Source: Sphingomonas sp. Leaf20 (GTDB lineage Bacteria > Pseudomonadota > Alphaproteobacteria > Sphingomonadales > Sphingomonadaceae). From it: a DNA stretch of 64,000 nucleotides. Of the stretch, positions 26,733-36,740 are shown in pieces (position 1 is the first letter of the stretch; every line of letters starts with the position of its first letter). A program made the translations under genes and the position numbers. A model generated the notes under the pieces. That model was given only the letters and a program-made list of their open reading frames with translations, searched no databases and was not told the DNA's origin. The stretch covers positions 311,695-375,694 of the forward strand of contig NZ_LMKN01000009.1 of the NCBI RefSeq assembly GCF_001421535.1. Reading direction: 5' to 3'.

Positions 26733-28357
26733 GGAGCAGAGCGTCGTTCCGAGTTGTGCTCGTGTCCGGCGCCATCTGCTCCGGCAAGTCGACCTTGGTC
26801 GACGAACTGCGAAGGCGCCATGGTGCCGAGATCGTGCGCACGCGAGATCTGATCCTCCAAGCGGCGCCCAAGGCGAAAGTCGGACGGGACGCGTTTCAGC
26901 GTGCCGGTGAGCGCCTCGACCGAACCACGAAAGGGGAGTGGGTCGCGGAGGCACTTCAGCGCGTCATTGACGCCGCGCAACAATCCTCGACGCCGTCGGG
27001 CATCTACGTGGTGGACTGCGTACGCATACAAGAGCAGGTCAACGCTATCAGGAAGGCACACGGATCGGAGGTGTTCCACATTCACCTGACCGCGGATCCG
27101 GAGGTGCTCAAGCGGAGATATGCAGAGCGGAATCATGCGGAGGACGCCGGGACCGGATACGATGCTCTCAAACGGAGTCGGACCGAGAAGAACATTGAGG
27201 ACCTGTCGAAGACTGCCGATGTCGTGGTGGACACAGACCGCTGCTCGGCGGGAGGAGTGCTCGTTCGCGCTACGGCGCTTCTCGACCTGTATCCACGCGG
27301 CGCGGAGAAGCTCGTCGACGTCCTGATCGGTGGCCAGTATGGGAGCGAAGGTAAAGGCAACATCGTTGGGCACATCGCACCGGAGTATGACCTACTCGTG
27401 CGAGTTGGCGGTCCGAACGCGGGACATCAGGTCTTTGCCGAACCCGAACCCGAGAAGTATTTCCATCTGCCTTCCGGAACGCGTCGTGCGCCGAAGGCGC
27501 AGCTCCTCCTCGGACCGGGCGCGGTCATAAACCCACGGAAGCTGTTGGAGGAGGTCGCTAGGCACGAGATCGGCAACGATCGCCTAGTCATTGACGGGCA
27601 GGCGATGATTATCACTGAGGAGGATCTAGCAAGGGAGCGCGAGCTGTTCGCGAACATTAGCTCAACGGCGCAGGGAGTAGGGCTTGCGTCGGCTCGAAAG
27701 CTTACCGGGAGATCAGTCTACAAGTCCGGCTCCGGTCGGTTCCTCGCGAAGGACTGCGACGATCTGAAGCCCTTCATCGGCAGCGCTCGTACCGTTCTCG
27801 CCGACGCCTTCGTGAAGCGCCATCGCATACTACTGGAGGGGACGCAGGGCACGTCGCTGAGCCTTCACCATGGACAGTATCCCCATGTGACGACGCGCGA
27901 CACTACGGTCGCCGGGTGTCTTGCCGATGCTGGTATCGCGCCATCGAACGTGCGGCGTGTGATCATGGTGTGCCGCACGTTCCCGATACGCGTAGGGGGA
28001 CCGTCGGGGCCGATGGACTACGAAGTCACCATGGAGGAGATCCATCGGCGCAGCGGCATCCCGCTAGACCCGCTGAAGAAGGCGGAGAGGACCACGACGA
28101 CGAACAAAGAACGGCGGATTGCCGAGTTCGACTGGGTCCAGTTCAAGGACTCCGTCCAGCTAAACGGGCCGACCGACATAGCGTTGACCTTTGTGGACTA
28201 TTTCGGGATGGTAAACCGAGAGGCATACCGCTTCGACCAGTTGACGCCGGAGACGATTAGGTTCGTCGAGGAGGTGGAGCGCGTGTCCGGGCGCCCCGTT
28301 TCCATGCTCTCCACCGACTTCAACTGGCGGAACGTGATCGACAGGAGAAGCTGGTGA
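26729..28357 (+). CDS. P-loop kinase fused to PurZ-like adenylosuccinate synthetase
   Basis: This 542-aa protein has at about 8-185 a small P-loop kinase (Walker A GAICSGKST at 14-22; YVVDCVRIQEQV; RRYAERN lid-like). Residues about 195-540 are an adenylosuccinate-synthetase fold: GGQYGSEGKG (201-210), GGPNAGHQV, EGTQGTSLSLHHGQYPHVT, MVCRTFPIRVGGPSGP and STDFNW. The catalytic Asp of PurA (GDEGKG) is Ser206 here, as in phage PurZ enzymes that act on dGMP. The general-acid His (NAGH, about 233) is kept. ATGA overlaps join it to both neighbours. Predicted to act on a purine nucleotide, perhaps dGMP; unproven. Confidence 0.88.
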   Translation: MRSRASFRVVLVSGAICSGKSTLVDELRRRHGAEIVRTRDLILQAAPKAKVGRDAFQRAGERLDRTTKGEWVAEALQRVIDAAQQSSTPSGIYVVDCVRIQEQVNAIRKAHGSEVFHIHLTADPEVLKRRYAERNHAEDAGTGYDALKRSRTEKNIEDLSKTADVVVDTDRCSAGGVLVRATALLDLYPRGAEKLVDVLIGGQYGSEGKGNIVGHIAPEYDLLVRVGGPNAGHQVFAEPEPEKYFHLPSGTRRAPKAQLLLGPGAVINPRKLLEEVARHEIGNDRLVIDGQAMIITEEDLARERELFANISSTAQGVGLASARKLTGRSVYKSGSGRFLAKDCDDLKPFIGSARTVLADAFVKRHRILLEGTQGTSLSLHHGQYPHVTTRDTTVAGCLADAGIAPSNVRRVIMVCRTFPIRVGGPSGPMDYEVTMEEIHRRSGIPLDPLKKAERTTTTNKERRIAEFDWVQFKDSVQLNGPTDIALTFVDYFGMVNREAYRFDQLTPETIRFVEEVERVSGRPVSMLSTDFNWRNVIDRRSW

Positions 28358-29034
28358 CCGACGCAGAGCTGGACGAGCTAATCGTCGACTGTCCGAAGCT
28401 GTACCATATGGCGGAGAAGGACTCCTGGCCGTCCATCCGCGACTACGGTCTGCTGAGCACCACCGCACTGATGGACCTCTACGACATTGATGGCTCGGAT
28501 CGTGACAGGATCGAGCGGAGGCATCGCCCGGCCAGCGTGCCGATCATCGGTAGCGGACTGCCAGGTGCGGTTGTGCGCGATCAGATCCCGATGAGCGACG
28601 GCGGGTTGTTGAAGGCGCTGCCGTCGAGGATCACGCCGAGCGATTGGTATGCTCTGCTAAACGCGAAGGTGTTCTTCTGGCTCTCGATCGAACGGCTCCA
28701 CACGCTGACGGGCGCGCGGACGTACCGTGATGACGAACACGATGTCTTAGAGGTAGATACCCGATCCCTCGTTACGGCTCATCGCGAAAGGGCCTGGTTG
28801 TGCCCCATCAACAGCGGCTGCACCAAGCCCTTTCCCCACCCCCGCGACGAGAAGGCGTTCCTGCGGATCGATGAATATCCCTATGCGCACTGGCGCAAGC
28901 GACGGCGCGCGACGGAGCGGGCTGTGGAACTCGCGATTGACTATTCGGTGACTGACATCGCTGATCACGTCGTCAGGGTGGTGTCGAAGCGTGGATCCGA
29001 CAGCCTGGGCGTGATCTACGAGCGGGGCGCCTGA
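28354..29034 (+). CDS. DUF7002 protein, candidate DarT-like ADP-ribosyltransferase
   Basis: This 226-aa soluble protein has features I associate with DUF7002: LYHMAEKDSWPSIRDYGLLS, an internal DQIPMSDGGLLKAL, LNAKVFFWLSIERLHTL, HDVLEVDTRSLV and INSGCTKPFPHPRD. The opening motif and the later FFW / VDT segments resemble the layout of DarT and other ADP-ribosyltransferase-like proteins, but catalytic residues are not assured. ATG overlaps the preceding stop (28354-28357). Sharing an operon with a macrodomain supports an ADP-ribosylation role. Alternatively it is a non-catalytic sensor. Confidence 0.7.
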   Translation: MTDAELDELIVDCPKLYHMAEKDSWPSIRDYGLLSTTALMDLYDIDGSDRDRIERRHRPASVPIIGSGLPGAVVRDQIPMSDGGLLKALPSRITPSDWYALLNAKVFFWLSIERLHTLTGARTYRDDEHDVLEVDTRSLVTAHRERAWLCPINSGCTKPFPHPRDEKAFLRIDEYPYAHWRKRRRATERAVELAIDYSVTDIADHVVRVVSKRGSDSLGVIYERGA

Positions 29035-29222
29035 GGGGATTGTTTGCGTCCTGAAGCCGTAAAGTCCGGGTAAGAGAGGAGGGTTTTAAAGCGTAAAAAG
29101 CTTGCCAGGATTACTGTGTCGGTGGCCGTCGAAACTGTCAGGTGGCATACGCTCTACGTCGATACGGTGCGCGTGCCCCTCCATTTTGCGACTGCGGGGG
29201 AAGAGATCTTGGAGGGGGCAGA

Positions 29223-30269
29223 ATGAAGCTGGTACGCGACGCTCGAACGCTCAAGACCAAGGCGATCGAGTCACTTCGGACTGCAATGACTTCGTTCAAC
29301 AGCTACGACGACACCGGACGGATCACCACGGTCCTGATGCATTCGCAACACGCCTGCGAGATGCTGCTCAAGGCTGTCCTTGTCCAGGGCAAGGCGAAGG
29401 TCTTCGATAAGGACAGTGGCAAATCGATCGGCTTTGAGAAGTGCCTCGGTCAGTGCCGGTCGCACCACGACCTCACGGCCGACGAAGCCGGGATAATGCG
29501 GGCGATCGACGCTCAACGAGACGCGGCGCAGCATTGGTTCGTCTTCGTGTCAGAGGACTTGCTTTACATGCAGCTACGGGCGTTGATCACCGCGTTCGAC
29601 GCCTATCTGAAACGCAAGCTGGACGTGGCTCTGCAAGAGCACATTCCGCCCCGGGTCTTGCCGATCTCAACCAAACCGCCGGGCGACTTCGAATTTTTGG
29701 TGGATAAGGAGTTCAAGTACGTCAACGAGCTGCTGCACCCCGGCCGTCGCGCCCGCGACGAGGCGCGTGCCCGAATCCGCGCTATGCTTGCGATGGAGGC
29801 AATCGTGACCGACGAGGTCGAGATTTCCGAGCGCGACATTGCCCGGATCGAGAAAGCAATGCGTGGTGGTGCTGAGTTCACCGCGGTGTTCCCGCGCCTA
29901 GCAACCGTTGGCACCACCACGGAGGGTGAGGGCGTCAACATGGTCGTTCATTTTACGAAAAAGCAGGGCGCGCCGGTTCACTACGTCGGCGGCGACGATC
30001 CGGCGGCAGCGGCAGCCGTCCGCGAAGTTGATCTGCGCAAGAAGTTTCACCTTCAGCGAAACGAGCTTTCCACCAAGGTTGGCCTCAGCCCGCCTAAAGC
30101 CAAGGTACTCCGCGACCATCTCGGCATCGATGACGACCCGAGTTGCTGTCACGTTTTTGAGTTCGGAGCGCAGAAGATCCCGTGCTTTTCCGACAACGCA
30201 AGGCGACGGATGGAGGAGGCGCTTCCGAATATCGACATTGCCGAGCTTTGGGCCAACCGGAAAGGCTGA
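29223..30269 (+). CDS. DUF3644-domain protein
   Basis: This 348-aa protein has an N-terminal helical DUF3644 domain: ARTLKTKAIESLRTAMTSFN, MHSQHACEMLLKAVLV, DEAGIMRAIDAQRDAAQHW, LRALITAFDAYL. The C-terminal part contains KKFHLQRNELSTKVGLSP and DHLGIDDD, suggesting a DNA- or partner-binding helical module. GGAGGGGG precedes ATG 29223. DUF3644 genes are scattered in defence and mobile regions; biochemical function is unknown. It lies about 190 bp after the three-gene operon, so it may be independent. Confidence 0.75.
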   Translation: MKLVRDARTLKTKAIESLRTAMTSFNSYDDTGRITTVLMHSQHACEMLLKAVLVQGKAKVFDKDSGKSIGFEKCLGQCRSHHDLTADEAGIMRAIDAQRDAAQHWFVFVSEDLLYMQLRALITAFDAYLKRKLDVALQEHIPPRVLPISTKPPGDFEFLVDKEFKYVNELLHPGRRARDEARARIRAMLAMEAIVTDEVEISERDIARIEKAMRGGAEFTAVFPRLATVGTTTEGEGVNMVVHFTKKQGAPVHYVGGDDPAAAAAVREVDLRKKFHLQRNELSTKVGLSPPKAKVLRDHLGIDDDPSCCHVFEFGAQKIPCFSDNARRRMEEALPNIDIAELWANRKG

Positions 30270-30559
30270 CGGACTTGAACGGGCCGACCATCGCCAGAAG
30301 CCGCCGATGGCTAAGGTAAACGAACGTCGGAGGTTGGGAAGCTGGCAGAATGCTCCGAGTGTCGCCTTGTGGCGCTGGTCAGCCGAGGTATGCTACCACG
30401 CGAAATTATCAATCACGGCTCCACGGCGGAAAGTCGATCGCCTCGGCGCGATCGTTCCGCATGCATTAGTATGCTCTAGCGTGATGCTACGTTTGCGCTG
30501 CTCTGTTCTTCATTTTGGAACCGTTTGGCGTTTGCGGATACCGCGTTTAGTATGATGCC

Positions 30560-31747
30560 ATGAACAACGGTGTACTGCACGAGCTTCGTAACAGTCTCGG
30601 CGATGTCATCGCGCGCGAGAAGGCATACAACGTCCCCGCACTCTGCGGGCGTCTCGGATTGGAGGCAGGCGAGGAGTCCGAGGCGATGAGCGGCAAGTTT
30701 CGCTACGCCAGCGCTCGGTTGGCGTCGGTGGCGGGCGATCGCCTCGTCGCAATCGCGGAGCTCCTGCTTGAGGAGAAGCATGATTTCGGCTTGGCGGAGC
30801 TAGTCGCCAAGGTGTCCGAGGCGGGAACGTCCACAGTTACGGAACTGACACGCCGACGGCTGCTGGCCGGGTTCGACGGCGAGCCGCTGTGCACCGAGTA
30901 TGATGAGATCGAATTTCTCGAGACGATCTGGCCAATCGCAGCAATACCCGGCAGCCAGAACACTGTCAGCGTCGACGACATCGGCTTTCGCTCGCTGAAA
31001 GACGACATCTTTCAGCATATGCGCCGCAATGACGACTGGAGCAATCGTGAGCTGCTCGAGCGGCTTGGGTTAATGACGGCGTCACGCAAGCTGCTTTTTC
31101 GTTTCCTCGAAGCCAGCGTCCATCCGAGTGTGATCGACGATGGTTTGCAACGTGCGCGGGTCGAGCGGACTAACTCGCATCTCCAGCATGACGGCTATCG
31201 CCTCACCCGCTCGGGCAGCATCTCGGGTAGCGCTGTCTTCACCGTTGCCGCTCACTCGATCGGCTCGCCTGCCGACGCTGCGATTTCCTCGGCGCTCCAG
31301 CGCTTCGATCCCGACCTGATCCATGGCCGTTGGACCGCTGCGCTCGACCGCCGCTCGCATGATCCAGCGGGCGCAATCACGCTCGCGCGCACCCTGCTTG
31401 AGGATGTCTGCCGTTGGCTTCTCGACGAGCTAGGCGAGCCGGCTTCTGAGCAGGTTGACCTCCCCACGCTGTACCGCAAGCTCGCTAAGGCGCTCAAGCT
31501 CGCGCCTGATGATCACACCGAGCAGGTGTTCAAGCAAATCCTCGGCAGCTGCCAGTCAGTGGTGGAGTCGCTCGGCGCGCTGCGCAATAAGCTCGGTGAC
31601 GCGCATGGCGGCGGTCGCAAGCGCGCAAAGCCCGCCGCGCGTCATGCCGAACTGGCGGTCAACCTTGCCGGCTCGATGTCGACCTTCCTAGTCGCGACCT
31701 GGGAAGCGCAGTCGGATCCTTCTGGGCTGGGATCGCCTTCGGCATAA
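30560..31747 (+). CDS. Abortive-infection family protein (Abi_C)
   Basis: In this 395-aa protein the C-terminal third matches the Abi_C domain: DLIHGRWTAALDRRSHDPAG, ITLARTLLEDVCRWLLDELG, LYRKLAKALKLAPDDHTEQV, LGALRNKLGDAHGGGRKRAK. The N-terminal region is helical and may be an AbiJ-type domain (DDIFQHMRRNDDWSNRELLE resembles a wHTH or REase-linked segment). Such proteins are associated with phage abortive infection. It is preceded by about 290 bp of non-coding sequence, so it is probably transcribed alone. Confidence 0.75.
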   Translation: MNNGVLHELRNSLGDVIAREKAYNVPALCGRLGLEAGEESEAMSGKFRYASARLASVAGDRLVAIAELLLEEKHDFGLAELVAKVSEAGTSTVTELTRRRLLAGFDGEPLCTEYDEIEFLETIWPIAAIPGSQNTVSVDDIGFRSLKDDIFQHMRRNDDWSNRELLERLGLMTASRKLLFRFLEASVHPSVIDDGLQRARVERTNSHLQHDGYRLTRSGSISGSAVFTVAAHSIGSPADAAISSALQRFDPDLIHGRWTAALDRRSHDPAGAITLARTLLEDVCRWLLDELGEPASEQVDLPTLYRKLAKALKLAPDDHTEQVFKQILGSCQSVVESLGALRNKLGDAHGGGRKRAKPAARHAELAVNLAGSMSTFLVATWEAQSDPSGLGSPSA

Positions 31748-32004
31748 TACCCTTGCAAAACCGGCTAATCTGGGTGCACCGGCGCATCATCCCACGACCG
31801 TCCGGTAGTTCGCGACTACGTTGGAGGTCATTACCTTGCTCAGCTTGCAGCTTGAGGCGGCCGCCGGCCGCAGTTGAAATTCGACAGTCAAAACCACGTT
31901 CTCGAGAGCCATTTAAGGCGGCTCTTCCGTTCGTACCTGCGAGACGGTAAAGCGAATACGGAGTCACCTCGCACCTTCACCAGCTTCCTGTGGCGAAACT
32001 GTCT

Positions 32005-32223
32005 ATGGACACATCCAACCAATCTCATTCATCTGCTGACGTTGAGCGCGTTGTCGAGCAAGCGCGCGAACTCAATCAGCAATCAATGAGGCGTTACCAG
32101 GAAGAGATGGACCGCATGATGGCGGCGACCATGAGTCCTTGGCTGGCGGTGACGATCGGGTGCATCGTCGGGGCAGGTGCTTTTGCCGCCGGGGCCCTCG
32201 CCGCCATGATGTTTTGGATCTGA
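32005..32223 (+). CDS. Small single-helix membrane protein
   Basis: This protein of about 72 aa has a hydrophilic, helical N-terminus (DVERVVEQARELNQQSMRRY) and one C-terminal membrane segment (WLAVTIGCIVGAGAFAAGAL). Start is ATG 32005 or GTG 31990. No ribosome site is clear. Function unknown; similar small tail-anchored proteins are common in accessory regions. Confidence 0.45.
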   Translation: MDTSNQSHSSADVERVVEQARELNQQSMRRYQEEMDRMMAATMSPWLAVTIGCIVGAGAFAAGALAAMMFWI

Positions 32224-32318
32224 CGCTGCTTACGCTCAAGTAGGTCGGGCGATAGCACTGATTGCGATCTCTTAGCGCGACGACGCCTCGATTGATCGGA
32301 AATGATTGAACTACCGCC

Positions 32319-32663
32319 TCAGGTCTTCGCGAGACCTGGCTTGGCAGCGTCGACGTCCACCTCTGTGTCGCTGGGTTCGAAGCGAAGCGTCCAACGGGGA
32401 TACCCTTCTGGCGAGATCTCGATGTCAGGAAGGCCAACAGGGTCGGTTCCCGTCTCAACCCAGCCCGCGCCGTGACACCGATCGCAAGCCGTGCGCTTGC
32501 AGCGAAAGCTGACGAGATCAATTTCAGTATTCCACTGCCCGCGCCCCTTGCAGACCGGACACATCGCATCAAGGCTGCCATTACGGGGCTGAAGTGGCAC
32601 GACGTCGAACGCGTGGGGGCTGTCGGGTCCATCGCACCGAACGATGTTGCTCGCATGACTCAT
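32319..32663 (-). CDS. Small zinc-ribbon protein with DnaJ-like CxxCxGxG
   Basis: This 114-aa protein has two cysteine pairs, MCPVCKGRGQW and CDRCHGAGWVE. These are the CxxCxGxG repeats of DnaJ-type zinc fingers, here joined by a short loop. The C-terminal half (DIEISPEGYPRWTLRFEPSD) is beta-like. No J-domain is present. In the proposed original order it would lie just downstream of umuC. Function unknown. Confidence 0.55.
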   Translation of the reverse strand: MSHASNIVRCDGPDSPHAFDVVPLQPRNGSLDAMCPVCKGRGQWNTEIDLVSFRCKRTACDRCHGAGWVETGTDPVGLPDIEISPEGYPRWTLRFEPSDTEVDVDAAKPGLAKT

Positions 32664-32718
32664 GGCCGCTTCCTCGTTCTGAACCCCGGCGAACGCAAGA
32701 CCTTCAACACGGTCGACG

Positions 32719-33011
32719 CTATCTTGCGAAGACGGTTAGCACCTGAGCAATGTCGGTCGTCCACGCAGGCGACCGCATCTCCGACCGCATCTTCCACTCG
32801 CGCTTGAACCCCTGCGACGCCGTCACCGCTGTCCACGTCCCGAACTTGCCGTTGATGGCGTCGAGCGCCCCCATCAGTCGGTTCCGCTTGGCCGTATCCT
32901 CTTCGAACAGCGTGCGAGGCCGCTCGTCTTCGGGCAACAGGCCGTCAAGCATGATGCCCGCCTTCGTGTAGGCATAGCCATCGCGCCACGCCTTTTCGGC
33001 GCCGCGCCTAG
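32719..33011 (-). pseudogene. umuC: umuC C-terminal fragment, inverted relative to the N-terminal part
   Basis: About 97 codons encode the UmuC C-terminus: RRGAEKAWRDGYAYTKAGIM, LDGLLPEDERPRTLF, RNRLMGALDAINGKFG and KREWKMRSEMRSPAWTTDI. Homology begins at CTAGGC (33011-33006 on the minus strand), the same six bases where the N-terminal piece ends at 23201-23206. Joining them in frame gives ELIAAARRGAEKAWRDG, the expected UmuC sequence, without gap or overlap. The extra codons upstream of 33011 do not look like UmuC. Confidence 0.88.
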
Positions 33012-33143
33012 GTGCCTGCACGGTCGGAAGCGTAGTCCCAATTGCTTGTAGCAGCGTCATGGAAAGCACTGCGCTTAAAGGCGATGGCATGCAACGAATA
33101 CCAGTCGCGAGCGTCACAACCAGTTAGTCCTAGTACCTCATCG

Positions 33144-34067
33144 TTACAGCGCTGAAGCTTGGCTTTGCGATTTCGCGCCTCGGTACCTCAGCGCCTCCAA
33201 AAGCAGGCTGAAGGCTGGCGATGGCTGGCGTCGGCTGGGGTAGTAAAGATAGTGGCCGTCGAACGGTTCACACCAATCCTCCATTACCCGAACGAGACGC
33301 CCATCAGCCAACTGTGGCGCGACATGATCCTCGATCATGAAGGCGATACCGTGGCCGGCCATTGCGGCATCGATGGTCAGATCAACGTCGTTGAGGACAA
33401 GCTGTCCCTCGACCTTCACCTTCAGCTCGCGTCCGTTCTTTTCGAACTCCCAGACATACAGGCCACCAGAGCTGACGAAGCGCAAGTTGATGCAGCGATG
33501 ATGGGCAAGATCACCGGGCGTCTGCGGGGTGCCATTTTCGGCAAGATAGCCGGGAGAACCTACCGCAGCCATCCGTAGCTTCGGACCAATCGGCATCGCG
33601 ATCATGTCTTTCTCGAGCCGCTCCCCCAAGCGAACACCGGCATCGAAGCGTTCGGCAACGATGTCTGTCAGCCCGGCATCGACGCTAAGCTCGACCTCTA
33701 TGTCGGGGTTTTCAGTAGTAAGCCGGTCGATTGCTGGCCACAGGACCGTGCGCGCCGCGTGTTTGGACGTCGTGATGCGGATTGTCCCGGCAGGACGTTC
33801 GCGCATTTCGGTTAGTGAGGAGAGCCTGGCATCAATATCTTCCAAGGCAGGCCGCAACGTCTCTAACAGCCTTTCGCCGGCAACGGTCGGCGAAACGCTA
33901 CGTGTGGTACGGGTCAGCAACCGCAAACCTAGCTTGGCTTCCAGCCTCCGCATCGAATGGCTTAGAGCCGACTGCGACACGCCTAGCCGCGCAGCAGCGC
34001 GGGTGAAGTTACGTTCCTCAGCCACAGCGAGGAACATGGTGAGACTACCAAGATCCTCACGCCGCAC
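33144..34067 (-). CDS. LysR family transcriptional regulator
   Basis: This 307-aa regulator has an N-terminal helix-turn-helix (FTRAAARLGVSQSALSHSMR) and a periplasmic-binding-fold effector domain from about 90 (TIRITTSKHAARTVLWPAID; DAGVRLGERLEKDMIAMPIG). It starts at a GTG (34067). It is divergent from the aldo-keto reductase/pao operon, so it most likely controls that operon in response to an aldehyde or related compound. The inducer is not known. Confidence 0.92.
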   Translation of the reverse strand: MRREDLGSLTMFLAVAEERNFTRAAARLGVSQSALSHSMRRLEAKLGLRLLTRTTRSVSPTVAGERLLETLRPALEDIDARLSSLTEMRERPAGTIRITTSKHAARTVLWPAIDRLTTENPDIEVELSVDAGLTDIVAERFDAGVRLGERLEKDMIAMPIGPKLRMAAVGSPGYLAENGTPQTPGDLAHHRCINLRFVSSGGLYVWEFEKNGRELKVKVEGQLVLNDVDLTIDAAMAGHGIAFMIEDHVAPQLADGRLVRVMEDWCEPFDGHYLYYPSRRQPSPAFSLLLEALRYRGAKSQSQASAL

Positions 34068-34143
34068 GGGTCAGCCAAACTCGATATGGTTTCATGACAA
34101 CTGGTCATAGGCTCATGCCGTACATGCTGTCTAATCGTAGTGA

Positions 34144-36073
<1,930 letters not shown>

Positions 36074-36139
36074 TCGTCAAACCTGGCCGATGTCGACGCA
36101 TCGGCCTGCCAATTTCGATGTCGTGCGGGAGCAGTGGTG

Positions 36140-36676
36140 ATGGATACTCGATCGAACCAGGGAACGAGCTGGCGCCGCCTGCTTGGTGCCGTGGTCTTGT
36201 CCTTGCTGCCGATGCAGCCTTCGCTCGCACAACAAGCGCCGGCACCGCCCACGGAGACAATCATGACCGCCGCCACCCATACTCCGATGCAGCAGCAGGT
36301 CATCGACCTGTCGAAGGCCAAGTGGGACTGGATGGCGGACAAGAAGGTCGACTCCTTGGCAACGCTCTTCGACGACCGCGCCATGTTCACCCACATGGGC
36401 GGGACGTGGGGCAAGGATCAGGAGCTTGCCACCATCAAGAGCGGAGGCATCTGGTACAAGAAGGCATCGCTCTACGCGGTGGACGTGCGGATGTTCGGTG
36501 ACACCGCGATCGTTCTGGAAGACATGGATCTGGAGGCCGTGGTCGGTGGCAACACCGTCACCAACGCCTTCATGGTCACGGAAGTCTACACGAAGCAGAC
36601 TGGCAAGTGGCGCTTGGCCCAACTGACATTCTCGCACCTTCGCCGTCCAGTGCGGGCGGGTGCGAGCAGCAAGTAG
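36140..36676 (+). CDS. Exported NTF2-like / DUF4440 protein
   Basis: This 178-aa protein has a signal peptide (about 1-28, ending PSLAQQ) followed by an NTF2-like fold (KAKWDWMADKKVDSLATLFD, AMFTHMGGTWGKDQE, LYAVDVRMFGDTAIV, FMVTEVYTKQTGKWRLAQL). Such folds bind small hydrophobic ligands or act as enzymes. ATG 36140 follows GGGAGCAG. It sits within the operon between the reductases and the carboxymuconolactone-decarboxylase-like gene. Role not known. Confidence 0.8.
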   Translation: MDTRSNQGTSWRRLLGAVVLSLLPMQPSLAQQAPAPPTETIMTAATHTPMQQQVIDLSKAKWDWMADKKVDSLATLFDDRAMFTHMGGTWGKDQELATIKSGGIWYKKASLYAVDVRMFGDTAIVLEDMDLEAVVGGNTVTNAFMVTEVYTKQTGKWRLAQLTFSHLRRPVRAGASSK

Positions 36677-36740
36677 CGTCGATGAACGACGCTGTTCGAT
36701 GGCAAGTTGCCGGTGTGAGGGTAGGATGGGAGATGAAACT

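Noticed and set aside
33012..33117. N-terminal extension of the umuC C-terminal fragment
   Set aside because: These codons do not resemble UmuC and lie beyond the CTAGGC junction, so they belong to the flanking DNA.
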